A stretch of 64,000 nt of DNA from Phragmites australis. Lineage: Eukaryota; Streptophyta; Magnoliopsida; Poales; Poaceae. Positions 11,062-22,972 of the stretch are shown here, piece by piece. The position numbers and the translations under genes are program-made. The notes under the pieces are model-generated. The model did no database searches and was not told the DNA's origin. It saw only the letters and a program-made list of their open reading frames with translations. Position 1 is the stretch's first letter. Every line of letters starts with the position of its first letter. The stretch covers positions 1,932,001 through 1,996,000 of the forward strand of contig NC_084943.1 of the NCBI RefSeq assembly GCF_958298935.1, given 5' to 3'.

Positions 11062-11396
11062 GGGCACCCCTAATGTGTGTAAAAAATGAGTAAGGGCACC
11101 CCTAAAATCAAAAGATGATCTTAGTATCCGGTCTTACATATTACAGGAGGTAATCTTAAGGTTTATATTGCTATGACCGGTCTTTAAATTTAACATCAGC
11201 CTCAAAGGATAAAATATTGTTCTACATTGATTCCTCTCTCTCTCCCTTCTTAGAGTCCTTATGAAGAATTTCTTTATTTTTCATATGGGATCTACCTTAG
11301 AGTTGATCTGAATCTTAAAGGTAACACATACAGGCTTTAAACTAAACCAGCATACGTGGGATCGGCTTATTGAGATCTTAAACACTGGTGATGCCC
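11062..11396. mobile_element. Tourist-like (PIF/Harbinger) MITE
   Basis: The left end GGGCACCCCTAA and the right end, read on the minus strand, GGGCATCACCAG form short TIRs. TAA lies just outside both ends (11059-11061 and 11397-11399), the 3-bp TWA target duplication of PIF/Harbinger elements. The left terminus is duplicated: ATGAGTAAGGGCACCCCTAA occurs at about 11055 and again 32 bp further on (TAA at 11091-11093). It sits about 640 bp past the SCR stop codon, in the gene's 3' flank. Confidence 0.75.
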
Positions 11397-11399
11397 TAA

Positions 11400-12033
11400 G
11401 AAGCATCCTGTTTGAGGATAATGCTGAGATGGGCAAATTAAGGCCTTGAATGTGATGTTTTCCTACAAGATTGGCTGATTACCCTGTTTGGAAATGTGAC
11501 TAGGAAGCAATCAAGGCACTACATTACCTATCGGAGTACTACTAACAATTCTTTCTTGCTCCATATTTTATTCTCAACAAATGATAAAAATAGAAAAAAT
11601 GAAGCACGGCAACTAGTTTGCATAACCAATGCAGAAAAAAGGCATCTTAATTTTGAGTGAGGTCAGCCAAGAAGCTAAAAAGAAGACTCAGCAAAGAACT
11701 ACTAGTGAAGTGGGATTGCTTGATGGGGATGGCGAACTCACAAAATACCCAAATTCTCACTCGTGGAATGTGATTTGTACGGAAGGATAATGGCACCCAT
11801 GGAAGCAATAAGAACTAATAAACACACAAACATGAGAAATCTACCATGAAACTAAGCCAACATTAGTAACTATCACTATGGAGATTTCTAGCAATTAGTG
11901 ATCAGAAATGTTTTCCTTTTCATATCTCATAATTGACCAAATTGAGCAGCTAGCTAAAGAGGCAAAAGAACTAGGCAAGAGGCTCTAAGTAAGATCTAGT
12001 GATACTCTAGCTCTGCAAATTTGCTCTCAAACT
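11400..12033. other. 3' flank of SCR, no gene
   Basis: Contains the presumptive 3' UTR of the minus-strand SCR gene directly left of 12034; the sequence is AT-rich. No certain polyadenylation signal was assigned and no other feature is visible. Confidence 0.5.
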
Positions 12034-14707
12034 TCAACGGCCTGAAGTCTGAATTGGGCGCCAAGCGGATGCAGTGAGCAGGCAGAGATCCTTCCAGCCG
12101 AGCTTCAGAGCACCGTTCTCCTCAACGAGCGTGTACCCGTCGGAGGGGAACATGCCGAGCAGCAGCGAGGCCTGCGCCGCCGCACTGCCTGCGAGCGACG
12201 CCGCACGGAACCCCGACTGCGCAAGCTTCTCGCGCCAGCTCCCGAACTTGACGTCGCCCGTGCGCGCCGGGCCGCCCACGGCCAGCACGTTGCGGATCTC
12301 CCTCGACAGCAGCTGCTGCTCCACGACATGCCGCTCCGGGCTGTCCTCGCCGTAGCTCGCGTCCAGCGAGTCGAACAGCGCGGAGTAGTAGTGGATGGCC
12401 TCGACGAAACGCGCCAGGAAGGAGCCTGAGTGGCTGAGGTCCTGCTCCACCATTGTCACCACCTTCGGTGCCAACCTGATCAATCCAGCGGTCCACAGAG
12501 GCAGCATCAGTACATGCATTTTATGGCAATTCAATTAGAGTAGGACAAGAGTCACTCGACCAGCAACATTTAGCATTTTAATGATGCATCAAGTCAAGGA
12601 CATCTCGATTGATCACTTGGTTCCCCAAGAACATGGGGCAGATATGTGGCGGTCCAGTCCACTAGAGAAAGCTGACACCTCTATATGCTTTTGAGCTTAG
12701 CTTCGTGATCTAGTATTAAGAACTGGCGATTAGTAGAAGATGACAGTCATTCCATTCTAGTAATCATCATTTCCGGCACTTGGAACTAGAAAGTGGGAGC
12801 CTTTTGGCATGAAAAGTTGGTCATGATGATGATAAGAATTTTCAGCTCGCTCTTAGTGATCCACTAACCAAATGCGAACCGAAATCTTTTCTGGTTCTCG
12901 GATCACCAGAGACCATGGAAGAGATCACCACAAAAGCAATAGAAAGATGCAACCTTTTTAGCCTAGAAAGTCGGTCATAATAACAAACTTTTAGAGCTCC
13001 AAAACGCAATTTTTTTACTATTAAACCGATGAAGAATAGTTGTACTAGATGTACGACGATTGATGCTTGACACAATATCACATTGGTTAGCTAAAGTGTT
13101 CCCTGAAAAGGACTCATGATAACACCAAGATTTGACATGGAAGCAAGCGCAATGGAAATGGAAACGTACCTCTGGATGAGCCAGAGCGTGTTGGAGTCGG
13201 AGCCGGTGACATCGTAGAGCGAGTGGTGTAGCCAGTGGACGGCGACGGCCTCGCGCCGCGTGATGGCCAGCTTCTCCGGGTCAACATTCCCGGCCTTCTC
13301 CGCCACCGCGCAGAACTGGAACGGCAGCCCCAGCGTGTCGGCGAAGTCCGAGAGCCGCTTCCCTGTGGCCTCGAGCGCCTCCATGGACGTGCCCAGCCCG
13401 GTGAGCCTGACCCTGGGCGGGCCGCCGGGGCGGGAGGCGAGGATGTGGAAGAGCCCCGGCCACTGCAGCCCCTGCATGATGTCGAGGTCGATGATGTGGA
13501 CGCGCTCCTCCCGCTCGAACGCCTCCTGGATGGCCTGGTTCGCCGTGAAATGCGAGAACTTGACGAAGGGGCTGATGCCGTTGAACACCTGGAACGCGGC
13601 GGAGACGCGGCCGTGGAGGCGGGCCGCGGCGGGGGACGCGGGCGGCAGCGGCGCGTACAGGCCGAGACAGGAGCTGACGAGGCGCGCAGACATGGCCTCC
13701 GCGAAGTAGGCGGCGACGCGCTGCGTGGAGGTGCCGAACGGCGTGGCGAGCTCGGCGATCTCCAGCAGCGTCTGGTGCGCGTCGTCGAGGTTGTCCGCGT
13801 TCACGGACTCGGCGCACTGCAGCAGCAGCGTCAGGAGGTGCAGCCCCTCCTCGTCACGCTGCTTCCGCCGCTGCTCTTCTTTCCTCTCCTTCGCGGCCGC
13901 AGCAGCGGCCGCTGCGGCGGCCGCGGCTGCGGCGGCAGTTTCCTCCGCGGTGGGGGCCTTTGGCGACTGCGGCAGCGGGTTCGGCTCCTCCTGACACCGC
14001 AGCTCCTGGTGGCGCTTGTCTGGAAGCGGGGCAGGGGGAGGGAGCGCCGCGACCGTTGGGGCGGCGGGTGTCGTGTTATGTAGGAGGGAAGGAGGATGGG
14101 GAGGCGGCGGCAGGGCGGGGTCGGCTGTGAGGAGAGAGCGGAGGCGGAGCTCGAGGAGGGAGGCGAGTCCGGGGTTGCAGGGGTGGATGATCTCGCGGAC
14201 GTTGTGGATAAGCTGCGTGACGGAGACCGCCGCGCCGCTGCTCCCGATGATGTCGCGGATGATGCCGTCCACCCATGCCGTTGTCGACGACGCCACCTCG
14301 CCCGCCTGTTCTTGCGCCGGGGGTGCGGCGGCGTCTATCTCCGGGTGCTGATGGAACGCGGGAAGCTGAGTGGGCAACGCGGGCAGCTGCGCGCTGGAGT
14401 CCGACGGCGGCGGCGCACCAGCGGCGGCGGTGACGTCGGAGAGGTCGCCGGTGACGTGGCGCCGCGGCGGCGGCAGGTCCATGTCGGGCGCGGGGCGCTT
14501 GCGGACCATGGCGGCGGCGGGTTCTTGGTGGTGATCTAGATGTTGGATGCAGCGGAGGAGGATGTGGTCTTGGGAGGGGAGGTGTGTAGAGGGGAGCGGT
14601 GGCAATAAGGAATGAGAGGAGGAGGTGATGGTGGCATGAGAATAAGAGTGGGAGGCGGCGGCAGAGGAGGAGGACGAGGGGAAGAGGAGGAGGGAGGAGG
14701 AGCCCAT
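12034..14707 (-). CDS. SCR: SCARECROW, GRAS-family transcription regulator (two exons)
   Basis: SCARECROW partners SHORT-ROOT in the nucleus and controls the endodermis/cortex asymmetric division and the quiescent centre. Exon 1 is 14707-13170 and exon 2 is 12475-12034; the intron has GTACGT at 13169 and ends CAG at 12476, splitting the Arg codon of [14 protein letters not shown]. The product is about 659 residues, normal for grass SCR. Domains: a variable Ser/Pro/Ala N-terminus with MVRKRP and [37 protein letters not shown] near 143-162; a run of about 16 alanines near 257-273; then the GRAS domain with LHRI ([16 protein letters not shown], about 292), VHIID ([20 protein letters not shown], about 403), LHRII, PFYRE and C-terminal SAW (LTASAWRPI). 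The start at 14707 ([15 protein letters not shown]) is preferred over MVRKRP because its N-terminus resembles what I recall of rice SCR. No stop or frameshift is seen. The intron position is the one usual for SCR. Confidence 0.95.
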
Positions 14708-14938
14708 CTACAAACGCCAAGGGGAACACGCCGCGCGCGTGGCGATCGATCAACCCAGCGCGGGAGGAGCAGCTGGGATTTTTATGTGATTTGGCACCAC
14801 GCGCGGCTGCTGCTGATGCAGCGGAAGTGGTGAGGCGAGGCGAGAGGTGGGAGCGGATCAGTGGAGTAGGAGTAGATGGAGGAGTGAAGAGGAAGACGCC
14901 GATGGGAGACGAACAAGAGCGTGAGCACAAGGGAGGGG

Positions 14939-14945
14939 TTTATAG
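14939..14945 (-). promoter_or_regulatory. Probable TATA box of SCR
   Basis: On the minus strand GGCTATAAACCCC lies about 232 bp upstream of the SCR start codon and would place transcription start near 14905-14910, giving a roughly 200-nt leader. The spacing and the plant-type TATAAA core support it; no expression data were available. Confidence 0.55.
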
Positions 14946-16039
14946 CCTGATTTGCTTGCCTTGGGCTCTGTGCTTATCTCACTCCTATTTTTCATTTTCA
15001 CTTTACCATTGCCACAATTATTAAATGTTGTATCCACGGCACAATCCACATTGTTTGCACGGTGGACAAAATACAGTTTAGTTTCGATCACTAGTACATG
15101 TATAAAATCTAATAAAACATATCGATACAAAAAATATTATTTAAGGCAATGCTACACATATAACAGTTCATGTTCCAATGAAAATAATTTAAAATACGTT
15201 GGCCAAAAGTTTTAACAGCGTGTGTGGTTCAAGGATTGAGTCCATCTGGCATTTTTAACCTAAGCTAAGCTAGTAGTGGTTGTCTCGTCGGTCATTTTTA
15301 ATCTAAGCTAGTAGTGGTTGTCTCGTCGGTCATTTTTGAGGAGCGAATTGGTCGTGAAGATTGCCCTGAGGTTGTGGGAACTCTAAGCAGAACATCTTAG
15401 CGACCGACGACGTGATCTCGTGATACATACCAAATAGCGACGTGGATTCGGTTTTTGAATTCCTCGTGACCCAAAGAAAACACGTTGTAAATGTTTGCTC
15501 GCACATGTAAGCGACATTATGGATATTGATGCGGTCTCTGCTATGGAATTTTGACTTTTATAAGGAAAAAAAGACATTTAAAACTTGGAAAATTACTATG
15601 TTGCGGAAATAATTTCATGAGAAATCCAATGATACTAGTGCTTTCATTTGACCGAACCAAAATTATTATCTTAGCGCAAGTTTCTCGTCCGACGGACACG
15701 TTGACCTGTGCAAAACTCAATCTCAACCGCCGTTTTCTGATGCGTGGTTCCATGATCTCCTTCCCAAGCTCTTTAGAAATTAGGACCACAACTTTACCCT
15801 TGGATGGATGTTAATCTCTTCCTGCCTTTACCCTTGAAGATGTACTCCACCGGTTTCTGGAGATATTAGGGAGGGATGAATTAGGATATTTAAAAATTAT
15901 TTTAATTGATTTTAAAAAAAATTATAAAATAAATTTATATTAATTTTTATCTAAATATGTTCTAGATTTATTTAGTGTGCCTATTCTACTGCTCAAAAGG
16001 TTTGTAATCTATAACCAATCCTAAAAAACTACTGAGGAA
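14946..16039. other. SCR upstream region, no gene
   Basis: Presumptive SCR promoter. At 15258-15333 a 48-bp stretch is repeated (TTTTTAA(C/T)CTAAGCTA...GTAGTGGTTGTCTCGTCGGTC). Short overlapping ORFs on both strands at 15383-15814 have no recognisable domain. AT-rich beyond 15870. Confidence 0.45.
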
Positions 16040-17340
16040 AGTAAATACGCAAAGATAGATTGAATGTAAACACAGAAGCATAAGGATGGTAGAGAAAATA
16101 AATTCGGTATAAAAGATTTTTATCCTATGATATCAATAGCATAAATGTTACTTCTAGTCCACGTTAAAGCTACACCAAAGATATACTCTCGAACGACACC
16201 CAGTCACAGCTCTTGAGCCACCAAGATCTCAAGACGAATGAGCCACAAAGCCACCAAGTCAAGATTTCACCATAAACCTCTCTTCCGGTCACTTGTCATC
16301 GTGATCACTTTGGTGCTTGAGTCACCAAGGCAAAGATCTCCATATCTTTGTACACATATCTTGTCGCCATTCTACATCAAGTCAAAGGGTCAACAAACTT
16401 GAGCAACTCTGGCTCAAGTTGCCGACAAGTCACTAAGACTCTAAGGCGTTGGTGTACCACTTAGTACAAGCTATAATCACTCATAGATCCCTTCTTCAAG
16501 TTGCAGCACCTAACTACAACTCACTCTATACCTATAAGCACTAATCAATCACTAATATTATGCTTAATTATCCTGTACGATCACTTTAAATACTTGGTGG
16601 TTTGAATGTCTTCTTAAGTGTCTTTGTGTTTCTCTAGACTTTAGCACCTTAAAATAACCAAATGAGTGGGTATTTATAGCCTCAAACCCGCTAATTAGCC
16701 GTTGCCCCCAACGGTTCAACTTTACTGTAATCACTGGATATTCCGGTGTTAATAGTCATACCATCACCAGAACATCCGGTGAATACATCCTCAGAACTAG
16801 CCGTTAGACTTTCACTCAAAGCCTCTGTGAACATCGGACACTCTAGTGTGTACTTCATCTCCATCACCGGACTATCCGATGAGTTATTCTAAGCCAGACT
16901 GCGTCACCTCTTCTCTGTGCAAAACACTCCAATGTAAACCTCCGGTGCACTTTCTCTTGACACCAGACCATTTGGCTTGTTGTTCTTTGATCTTCAACAC
17001 TTGCAACCCTCTCTGCAAGAATTGCTCCATTGTATATCTTTTGCTGATCACCGAACCTTCTGGTAAGTTCAACTTCTTCTGTCCTGAGCCAAAATAGAAT
17101 TGCTCCAGTGTATATCTTTTGCTGATCACCGAACCTTCTGGTAAGTTCAACTTCTTCTGTCCTGAGCCAAAATACTCTGATCTGTACCTTCTTTATCAAC
17201 ACCGGACTATCCGGTAGCTTCTTCAGTTCTGCTCTTCTATGCAGATAAAGCTCCAGTGCAACATCTTGCTGAGCACCAGATTATTTTCCACTAGCAAGAT
17301 CATAATTGTCACATTTTCACTACAATCCATCTCTTTCTCT
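16040..17340. repeat. Unclassified dispersed repeat, probably non-coding retroelement-derived
   Basis: Non-coding sequence with many imperfect copies of the motif (A/C)CACCGGA(C/T)(T/A)ATCCGGTG and of GCC.TTAG/CCAACGG pieces, a texture I associate with non-coding parts of panicoid retroelements. No LTR boundaries or coding domains are seen, so the class is left open. Confidence 0.4.
17021..17176. repeat. Tandem duplication, 78-bp unit
   Basis: The unit starting ATTGCTCCATTGTATATC at 17021 recurs at 17099 almost unchanged, including CTGATCACCGAACCTTCTGG. Because 78 is divisible by three, the minus strand shows a 26-residue repeat in an open frame (16864-17202), but nothing else suggests coding. 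Confidence 0.8.
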
Positions 17341-17441
17341 ATTGTCACTATCTCTCTTGATCGACCTATACAAGAGTTTCTCCATTACTACTTTTGATAC
17401 TAAGTGTAGATGGATCTTCCTTTATCAACCTTAGTATCTTG

Positions 17442-17549
17442 CTTGTTCTCCACTAGCAAGATCACAATTGATTATAATCATAATCTAATAGGATTATAGT
17501 GAAAATAGTCCTATTAATAGCAATTATGATTTTGTTAGTGGAGAACAAG
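17442..17549. repeat. Hairpin-forming inverted repeat
   Basis: CTTGTTCTCCACTAGCAAGA at 17442 and its inverted partner ending at 17549 pair over 29 bases with 3 mismatches. The loop contains a second inverted pair, TAATAGGA with TCCTATTA. A related CACTAGCAAGATCATAATTG lies at 17289, so the arm is part of a local repeat family. It could be a fold-back MITE or an inverted end junction of the surrounding repeat. Confidence 0.7.
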
Positions 17550-20205
17550 TAAGATCATTTTCGCTACATATAATAATATAGATTAATTAGTGCAGTTAGT
17601 TGTATGACAAATACAATTGATTTTGAACCAGAGGCATTGGGCTTGTAGAGGAGGTTTAGAAAATCTTATAGCTGTATGGACTAGTTGGATAATTATTATC
17701 ACCGGTACATAATTTTTCTTTCTTCGTACTTTGTAGTCAGTCAGTCATTTGAATTTTCCTCGGCTTGTAGCCGACATATCGGAGATGAGGAAGCGGGCGG
17801 AGGACGGGACGGAGGATAATTAGCGCAGAAATAGATTAATTAGCGCAGCGACAGATCGGATTGGATGCCAGGTAGAGGTGGAGGCGGGTAGGGCTCGGGA
17901 GTGAGCAACCTGGCCGACAGGGAAGAGAGAGAAAGCCCAAGCGCGTGATGGAGGAAGAAGAAAGAACAAAAACTGCCGATACAGGTCAGACGACCCACGT
18001 TAATCGACCTTAGAAACTGGAAATTTCAGGCAGTTGAATATGGCATTTCCCATTTTCTTTACACCATCTACTTTTCTGTGCTATGTAATCGCATGTCGCA
18101 TCACGGCTTGATTGGACGTGCGTGTTGGCTAGCGCTCTCCTACATCAAAATGCTAGTGGTCTCAGCCTTGAAAGGAATCCTACTCCAACTTTGCACGTAG
18201 CTACACTCGTGTAACCTGAGGTCGAAACGTTGTTGTCTACGGGTCTTTTAGCAAGTCTTTCGTTGCTCTTCGTCCATGCATTCCTCTTTTGACCACGGCA
18301 TGTCTGAATCATAAGCTGGGGTCGTGAGATCCTCATCTCCCTCTGCCCATCCTAATGCGATCCCGGTAGGAGTAGTTTTTAACAGGACCAAATGACCTGT
18401 GGTGTCTCGATGGGTGTCTGGCTTTGTTTGTCACCATTTCGCTATCAGCGCGAGGACCAAGGCACTACTCACACGGCTCCATTCCCTCCATGATCGGCAA
18501 AGATCGAGGCATGGGAATACGAGCTGGGCAGACCGTTGCGACCAGCGAGTTCCCTCTGTTTCTTTCTTTCGGCTCTGTACGCTTCCCTTCCATCTGCACC
18601 AACCTTCTGCCTGTCTCGGCGTGAAGAACAACCTCCTTGCTTGACTAGAGACTGTTTTGCCATGAAATGCCGAAGAGAACCAAAGATGGCCATCACCATG
18701 CAATGGTTCCCAATGCCAAAATTAACACCATTCGAACATTATCGTCTCTACAATCGAGTGTGCTATCAGTGAATCGATCGATACCCAAACATTATCGCCT
18801 GGCTTCGATTTGTAAAGCTTCTTTCTTTCGAAACAGTGTAGGCCTGGCATGGGATATGATGCTGCTGCGTGCGTATGCTTGCAGTTTGTTCCGCATGCAG
18901 TAGTAGCACGCGAGTGGTTTGCTGGACCCTGCAATGCATGCACATCGATCCATGCATCGATCGGCACATGCATGTACGTAGTACGTGGACCATCTCCGGT
19001 TTCCTGTCCGCCGCTGCAGCAACGCCCGTGTACCACTCCTACGGCATACTACTACAAGCTGATCGAAATGCTAGATGTCTACAAGTCCGGCTGGCTTTTG
19101 AGTTTTGGCTCTTGCAGTTGAAATGTATTGGAGTACCGTTCCTTTTTTACTAGTGTTTTTTTTGAGTCGTCTAGATCGAGAGTCTGTCTACTACTGGTAC
19201 AGTTGTGTGAAGGGGTAGCAGTAGCAGTAGCAGTAGCAGTACAACGAGACCATTTATGGGATTTGCAAAAAGGTTGGTGCTTTGAGGATTGGACCCCGGC
19301 TTTCCAGTGCTGTCTTCACTTGCATGTGTGGCCTCGTTCCTGTTTTCCACACGAAAAGGGTCTCGCCTTTTCTTGCCCCCTTTTCGTCACTCGTCCTTGT
19401 TCTCATTGCATGCTCTGGCGGCCTCAGTTGGACTGCATCTGCATCTGCATTTGCATCTGCATGCATGCTCGATTAATTGCTCGGGGCTTGCGACTTCGTC
19501 TCCTTCTCCTGGAAGCACCGCTTGCTCGATCCATGGAGTATATGGGCATATGGGCTACAACTAGCTGATTGCCTGATTCCCGGGAACTAATATGTGGAGT
19601 ATATTTTTAGAAAATGAATAAAAGTATCCGGCTTTTTCATCGTGATTATTACAATATTTTGTTGTACGTAGCCAAACGCATAAGAAATAATAAAGGTGTC
19701 ATGAAGCTAGTAATTTATAACTATATGACCATCTATATTTGATAAAGAGCTCTATTATCATCATATTTAACATATTGAATGCCTTCAGAAAGTCTCCCTT
19801 TGTTCTTTTCTATGTAACAGTCTCCAAAAACTTAGCGAGTATGTACCTCTGAAAAGTGTCTGCATAAATAACATTTATTTTCTATGAGCCAAATAGCTAA
19901 AAAATAGCTACTGTCTCAACTAAGATTATTATCTTATTTTTGCTTCCTATCTCACGTAATCATGTACTTATCATATGTGAAATGTTACTAGGTTTCTTAA
20001 TTCCTAAGACAATTCTAACTATATACCAGATTGTATTAGCTAGAGAGCATTCAAAGCAAAAGTGTTATATTTTTATTATGATTATAAAAGGAGCACTTGA
20101 GGCTGCCCTTCTAGTTTCTTTTGGCCAGGCTATCGTTGGTCAAAATAACATCATGTCCTATATACCATAAGAAATTTTTTTTATCTTTAATGGGAGCTTA
20201 AGTTG
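17550..20205. other. Gene-free stretch with two microsatellites
   Basis: Many short overlapping ORFs occur on both strands between 18145 and 19570, but none has a recognisable domain or consistent splice structure. A (GTAGCA)n microsatellite occupies about 19215-19241 and an imperfect (TGCATC)n about 19433-19464. The stretch from 19600 is AT-rich and leads into the LINE. Confidence 0.5.
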
Positions 20206-21760
20206 TCAAAGCCACTTGTTAAAGATGCTGATGGGGTGGTTTAGCAATTGCTTATACACTGATTGGACCGTAAATTGTCCCTTCTCCTGTAGTTCCCATA
20301 TGTAACTATCTCTATCATTAGATAGTTGAATATGAACAAGTTGCAACGTCATTTGTTGCCATTCATTTAGCTTATCCCCTGTGATGGGTCGACAGAATGA
20401 TAAATTAAAAGATATGCATCTCATAACTTCCGCGACTATGGTTTGTTTATGTCTCACCACATTGTACAACGAGAAAAAATATTGACTTAGTGGGCATTTT
20501 CCCAGCCGAGTATCATTCTAGAACCGAGTTTGTTTGCCATTCTGTACATGAAAAGACCCTATTTGAGGAACTCATTTTTAATCTTCATTATACCATACCA
20601 GAAGTGAGAGCCTCTTGGTTGTCCCTGGACTTGAGTGAGCTCTTTTAATCCAAGATATTTATTCCTGAGCAGTTATTGTCAAACCCTATCTTCATTAAGT
20701 AGCTTGAATAGCCATTTGCTCAGGAGACAGATATTTTTGACCGAAAGGTTGGTAATTCCCAAACCCCCTTGGTCCCTGGGTTGACAAGGAATATCCCAAC
20801 GTGCTAGTCTATATTTTTTTGTGATCATTTCCTTACCAGAAGAACCTAGATCGCAGGTAATCCAACCTTTTTAGGACTCCACGTGCGATCTCGAAGAATG
20901 ACATCATAAAAATAGGAAGATTGCCGAGGACCGAATTTAGGAGCACTAAGCGGCCTCCAGCAGACATCATCTTCATTTTTCAACTGCTCAACTTCCGTTC
21001 AAACCTTTCTTCAAGCCCTTCTAATCGCTATTTCTTAATTTTCGGTTATGCATTGGAATAGCAAGGTATTTAAAAGGATATGTTTTAGTATTGCACTAAA
21101 TAAATATGTGTATTGGTCTTCGCATTCCTTTGCCTCTTCATAACAGTACAACTCACTTTTGTGGAAGTTTATTTTCAATCTCGAGAGTTGCTCAAACACA
21201 CATAGGATGAGCTTCATATTATTGGCATGTTCCAAATTATGGTTTATGAAAATAATGATGTCATCCGCAATTTGCAATATAGACAGATCATCATCTATCA
21301 AATATGGAATAACTCATGTTACTTGTCCATAAGTTTTTGCTCTAGATATTAATATTAAAAGTATATCAGCTACAATATTAAAAAAGATGGGTGATAGAGG
21401 GTCACATTGTCTAAGTCTGTTAGTGGCCGCTTTGTTGAGAATCTTAAAGTTGATATTTAACAAATATATTGGACGGTAATCTTGGATTTTCAAGACCTCA
21501 TTTGTTTTAGAGATAAGTGTTATGAACCCAAAATTTTGGCTATGTATGGCCAATTACCTCCGTGGAAATAAGATAATATTGCCATGAGGTCACACTTGAT
21601 TACTTTCCAAAATACTTAATAGAATTCAGCCGGAAAACCATCAAAATCTGGAGCTTTATTTTTCTCCCTCTAAAATATCGTATACCTCACCACTTCTTCT
21701 TTAATGGGTGTTTTAAGGATATCGTTTTCTTCTTCACTTAATTAGGGTATATCATTTATG
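20206..21760 (-). pseudogene. LINE (L1-type) reverse transcriptase, decayed
   Basis: Minus-strand remains of a plant LINE ORF2. At about 21650-21690 the RT text APDFDGFPAEFY appears, then QDYRPIYLLNINFKILNKAA (21480-21420), RQCDPLSPIFFNIVADIL, and the catalytic block LQIADDIIIFINHNLEH (21270-21240), where the usual YADD is IADD. LKINFHKSELYCY follows. Further 3', to about 20206, are pieces of the zinc-knuckle (zf-RVT) region. About 200 residues between ATNRL and RQCDPLSP are missing and several frameshifts or stops are present. No poly-A tail or target duplication was identified. Confidence 0.8.
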
Positions 21761-22533
21761 TATGACTCGTCAATTGTAAAAGTATTATGCTCTTACGTGT
21801 CAAATAACCTCTTATAATATTTAATGATGTACTTTTTTGAAGTATATGGGTGTGGGAGATGCAAAATCGAGGGAAAATCATGGAGATTGAGGAGCAAACT
21901 TTTGGTTCCAACCCACCATTTTTACTTGATTCCAAGAATCCTTATACAGCAAAGAAGACAGCTTTTCGCAGGCAGCAAACCGAGACGAGCCACGGCCTTT
22001 CATTTAGTACCCGTCTTTTTTCTCTCCCACGGCCGGCCACAATGTGGCATCGCATTTTTTTTCCTTTAATAAGTTGTATATATTAGGCAGCGGTGGATCT
22101 TCAAGAGTAGAAGGGGCTCAAGCCTTCTACCGGCTGCCACTCCTTGTAGCCTCCGAAGCTCTCCCTCTATTTTTTACAAGAGAAGGAGAAAAAGAGAGGT
22201 GAAGTGGAGGAGGAAGATCAGTCCCTTTCTATAACTTTACTGTGTTAGCCACTGCCACCCCTTTTGTTCTCTAAACTTTGCTCTTCCTTAATTGAAAGGT
22301 ACATCTCCTGCCACTTTTGTTAAAAAAAACAAAACAAACCAGGAGCCAATGCAGACTCCATTGTCTGAGCTGCTGGCTCCGACTGCCGCTATTGTTTGGC
22401 TGTATGCTGCTGCAAAATGGTGAGGAGCGTCGAGGGCCGAGACAAGCTGAAGCTCACTGATCACTACTCCTACGTACTGTTCTTCACTCATCTCGCACTG
22501 GAAAGCAGGCAGGACAGCTGAATAATAAATAAA
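21761..22533. other. Non-coding stretch between LINE and MITE
   Basis: Probably holds more eroded LINE sequence up to about 21850. The rest has no recognisable gene; short ORFs here have no known motif. Confidence 0.4.
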
Positions 22534-22964
22534 GAGGACTTTTACAGTACACCTAAATGAGTGTATACCGTCCATTTTCTTCATCCGGTGGTTTAGATTG
22601 GCCTAATGATACTCTATCGCCTATCAGTATCATAGGTATCATTAAAGAGTATCATGGGTATCATAAGGGTAGGATTGGAAAAAAAATTATGATAAACTTG
22701 TAAATTATATGTTTAATTAGGGAATGTCAAAATATTAGTTTATTCTTCGTTTTCACTTATTCTGTTCATTTCATTTATTAGGGTTTCCATCCTCCGTCGA
22801 TCGGTCGATGATGGGTAGCGAAGGTTCAAAATCCGATCAGTCAATGACGTATATACCTCTAAGGGTATCAAGATAATTACAATAATACCTACTAAAATAG
22901 ATGGTTAGATCACAACAATGATACTCTCTACTATCTAGTATTATAGTGTACCGTAAAGATTCTC
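22534..22964. mobile_element. hAT-type MITE, 431 bp
   Basis: The left end GAGGACTTTTACAGTACACC and the right end, on the minus strand, GAGAATCTTTACGGTACACT form TIRs. TAAATAAA is present directly outside both ends (22526-22533 and 22965-22972), an exact 8-bp duplication of the hAT type, although the sequence is of low complexity. The interior has repeated (G/A)TATCAT(T/G)(A/G) motifs and no coding sequence. Confidence 0.75.
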
Positions 22965-22972
22965 TAAATAAA

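Noticed and set aside
13235..14539. Long plus-strand ORFs (up to 282 codons) opposite SCR
   Set aside because: Antisense shadows of the GC-rich SCR exon; low-complexity Arg/Gly text and no domain, while the minus strand has strong homology.
16864..17202. Minus-strand 112-codon ORF with a 26-residue repeat
   Set aside because: Created by the 78-bp tandem duplication in non-coding repeat; no recognisable domain.
18399..19568. Cluster of short overlapping ORFs on both strands
   Set aside because: None agrees with another strand or frame as a gene, and no motif or splice pattern was found; typical chance ORFs plus microsatellite runs.
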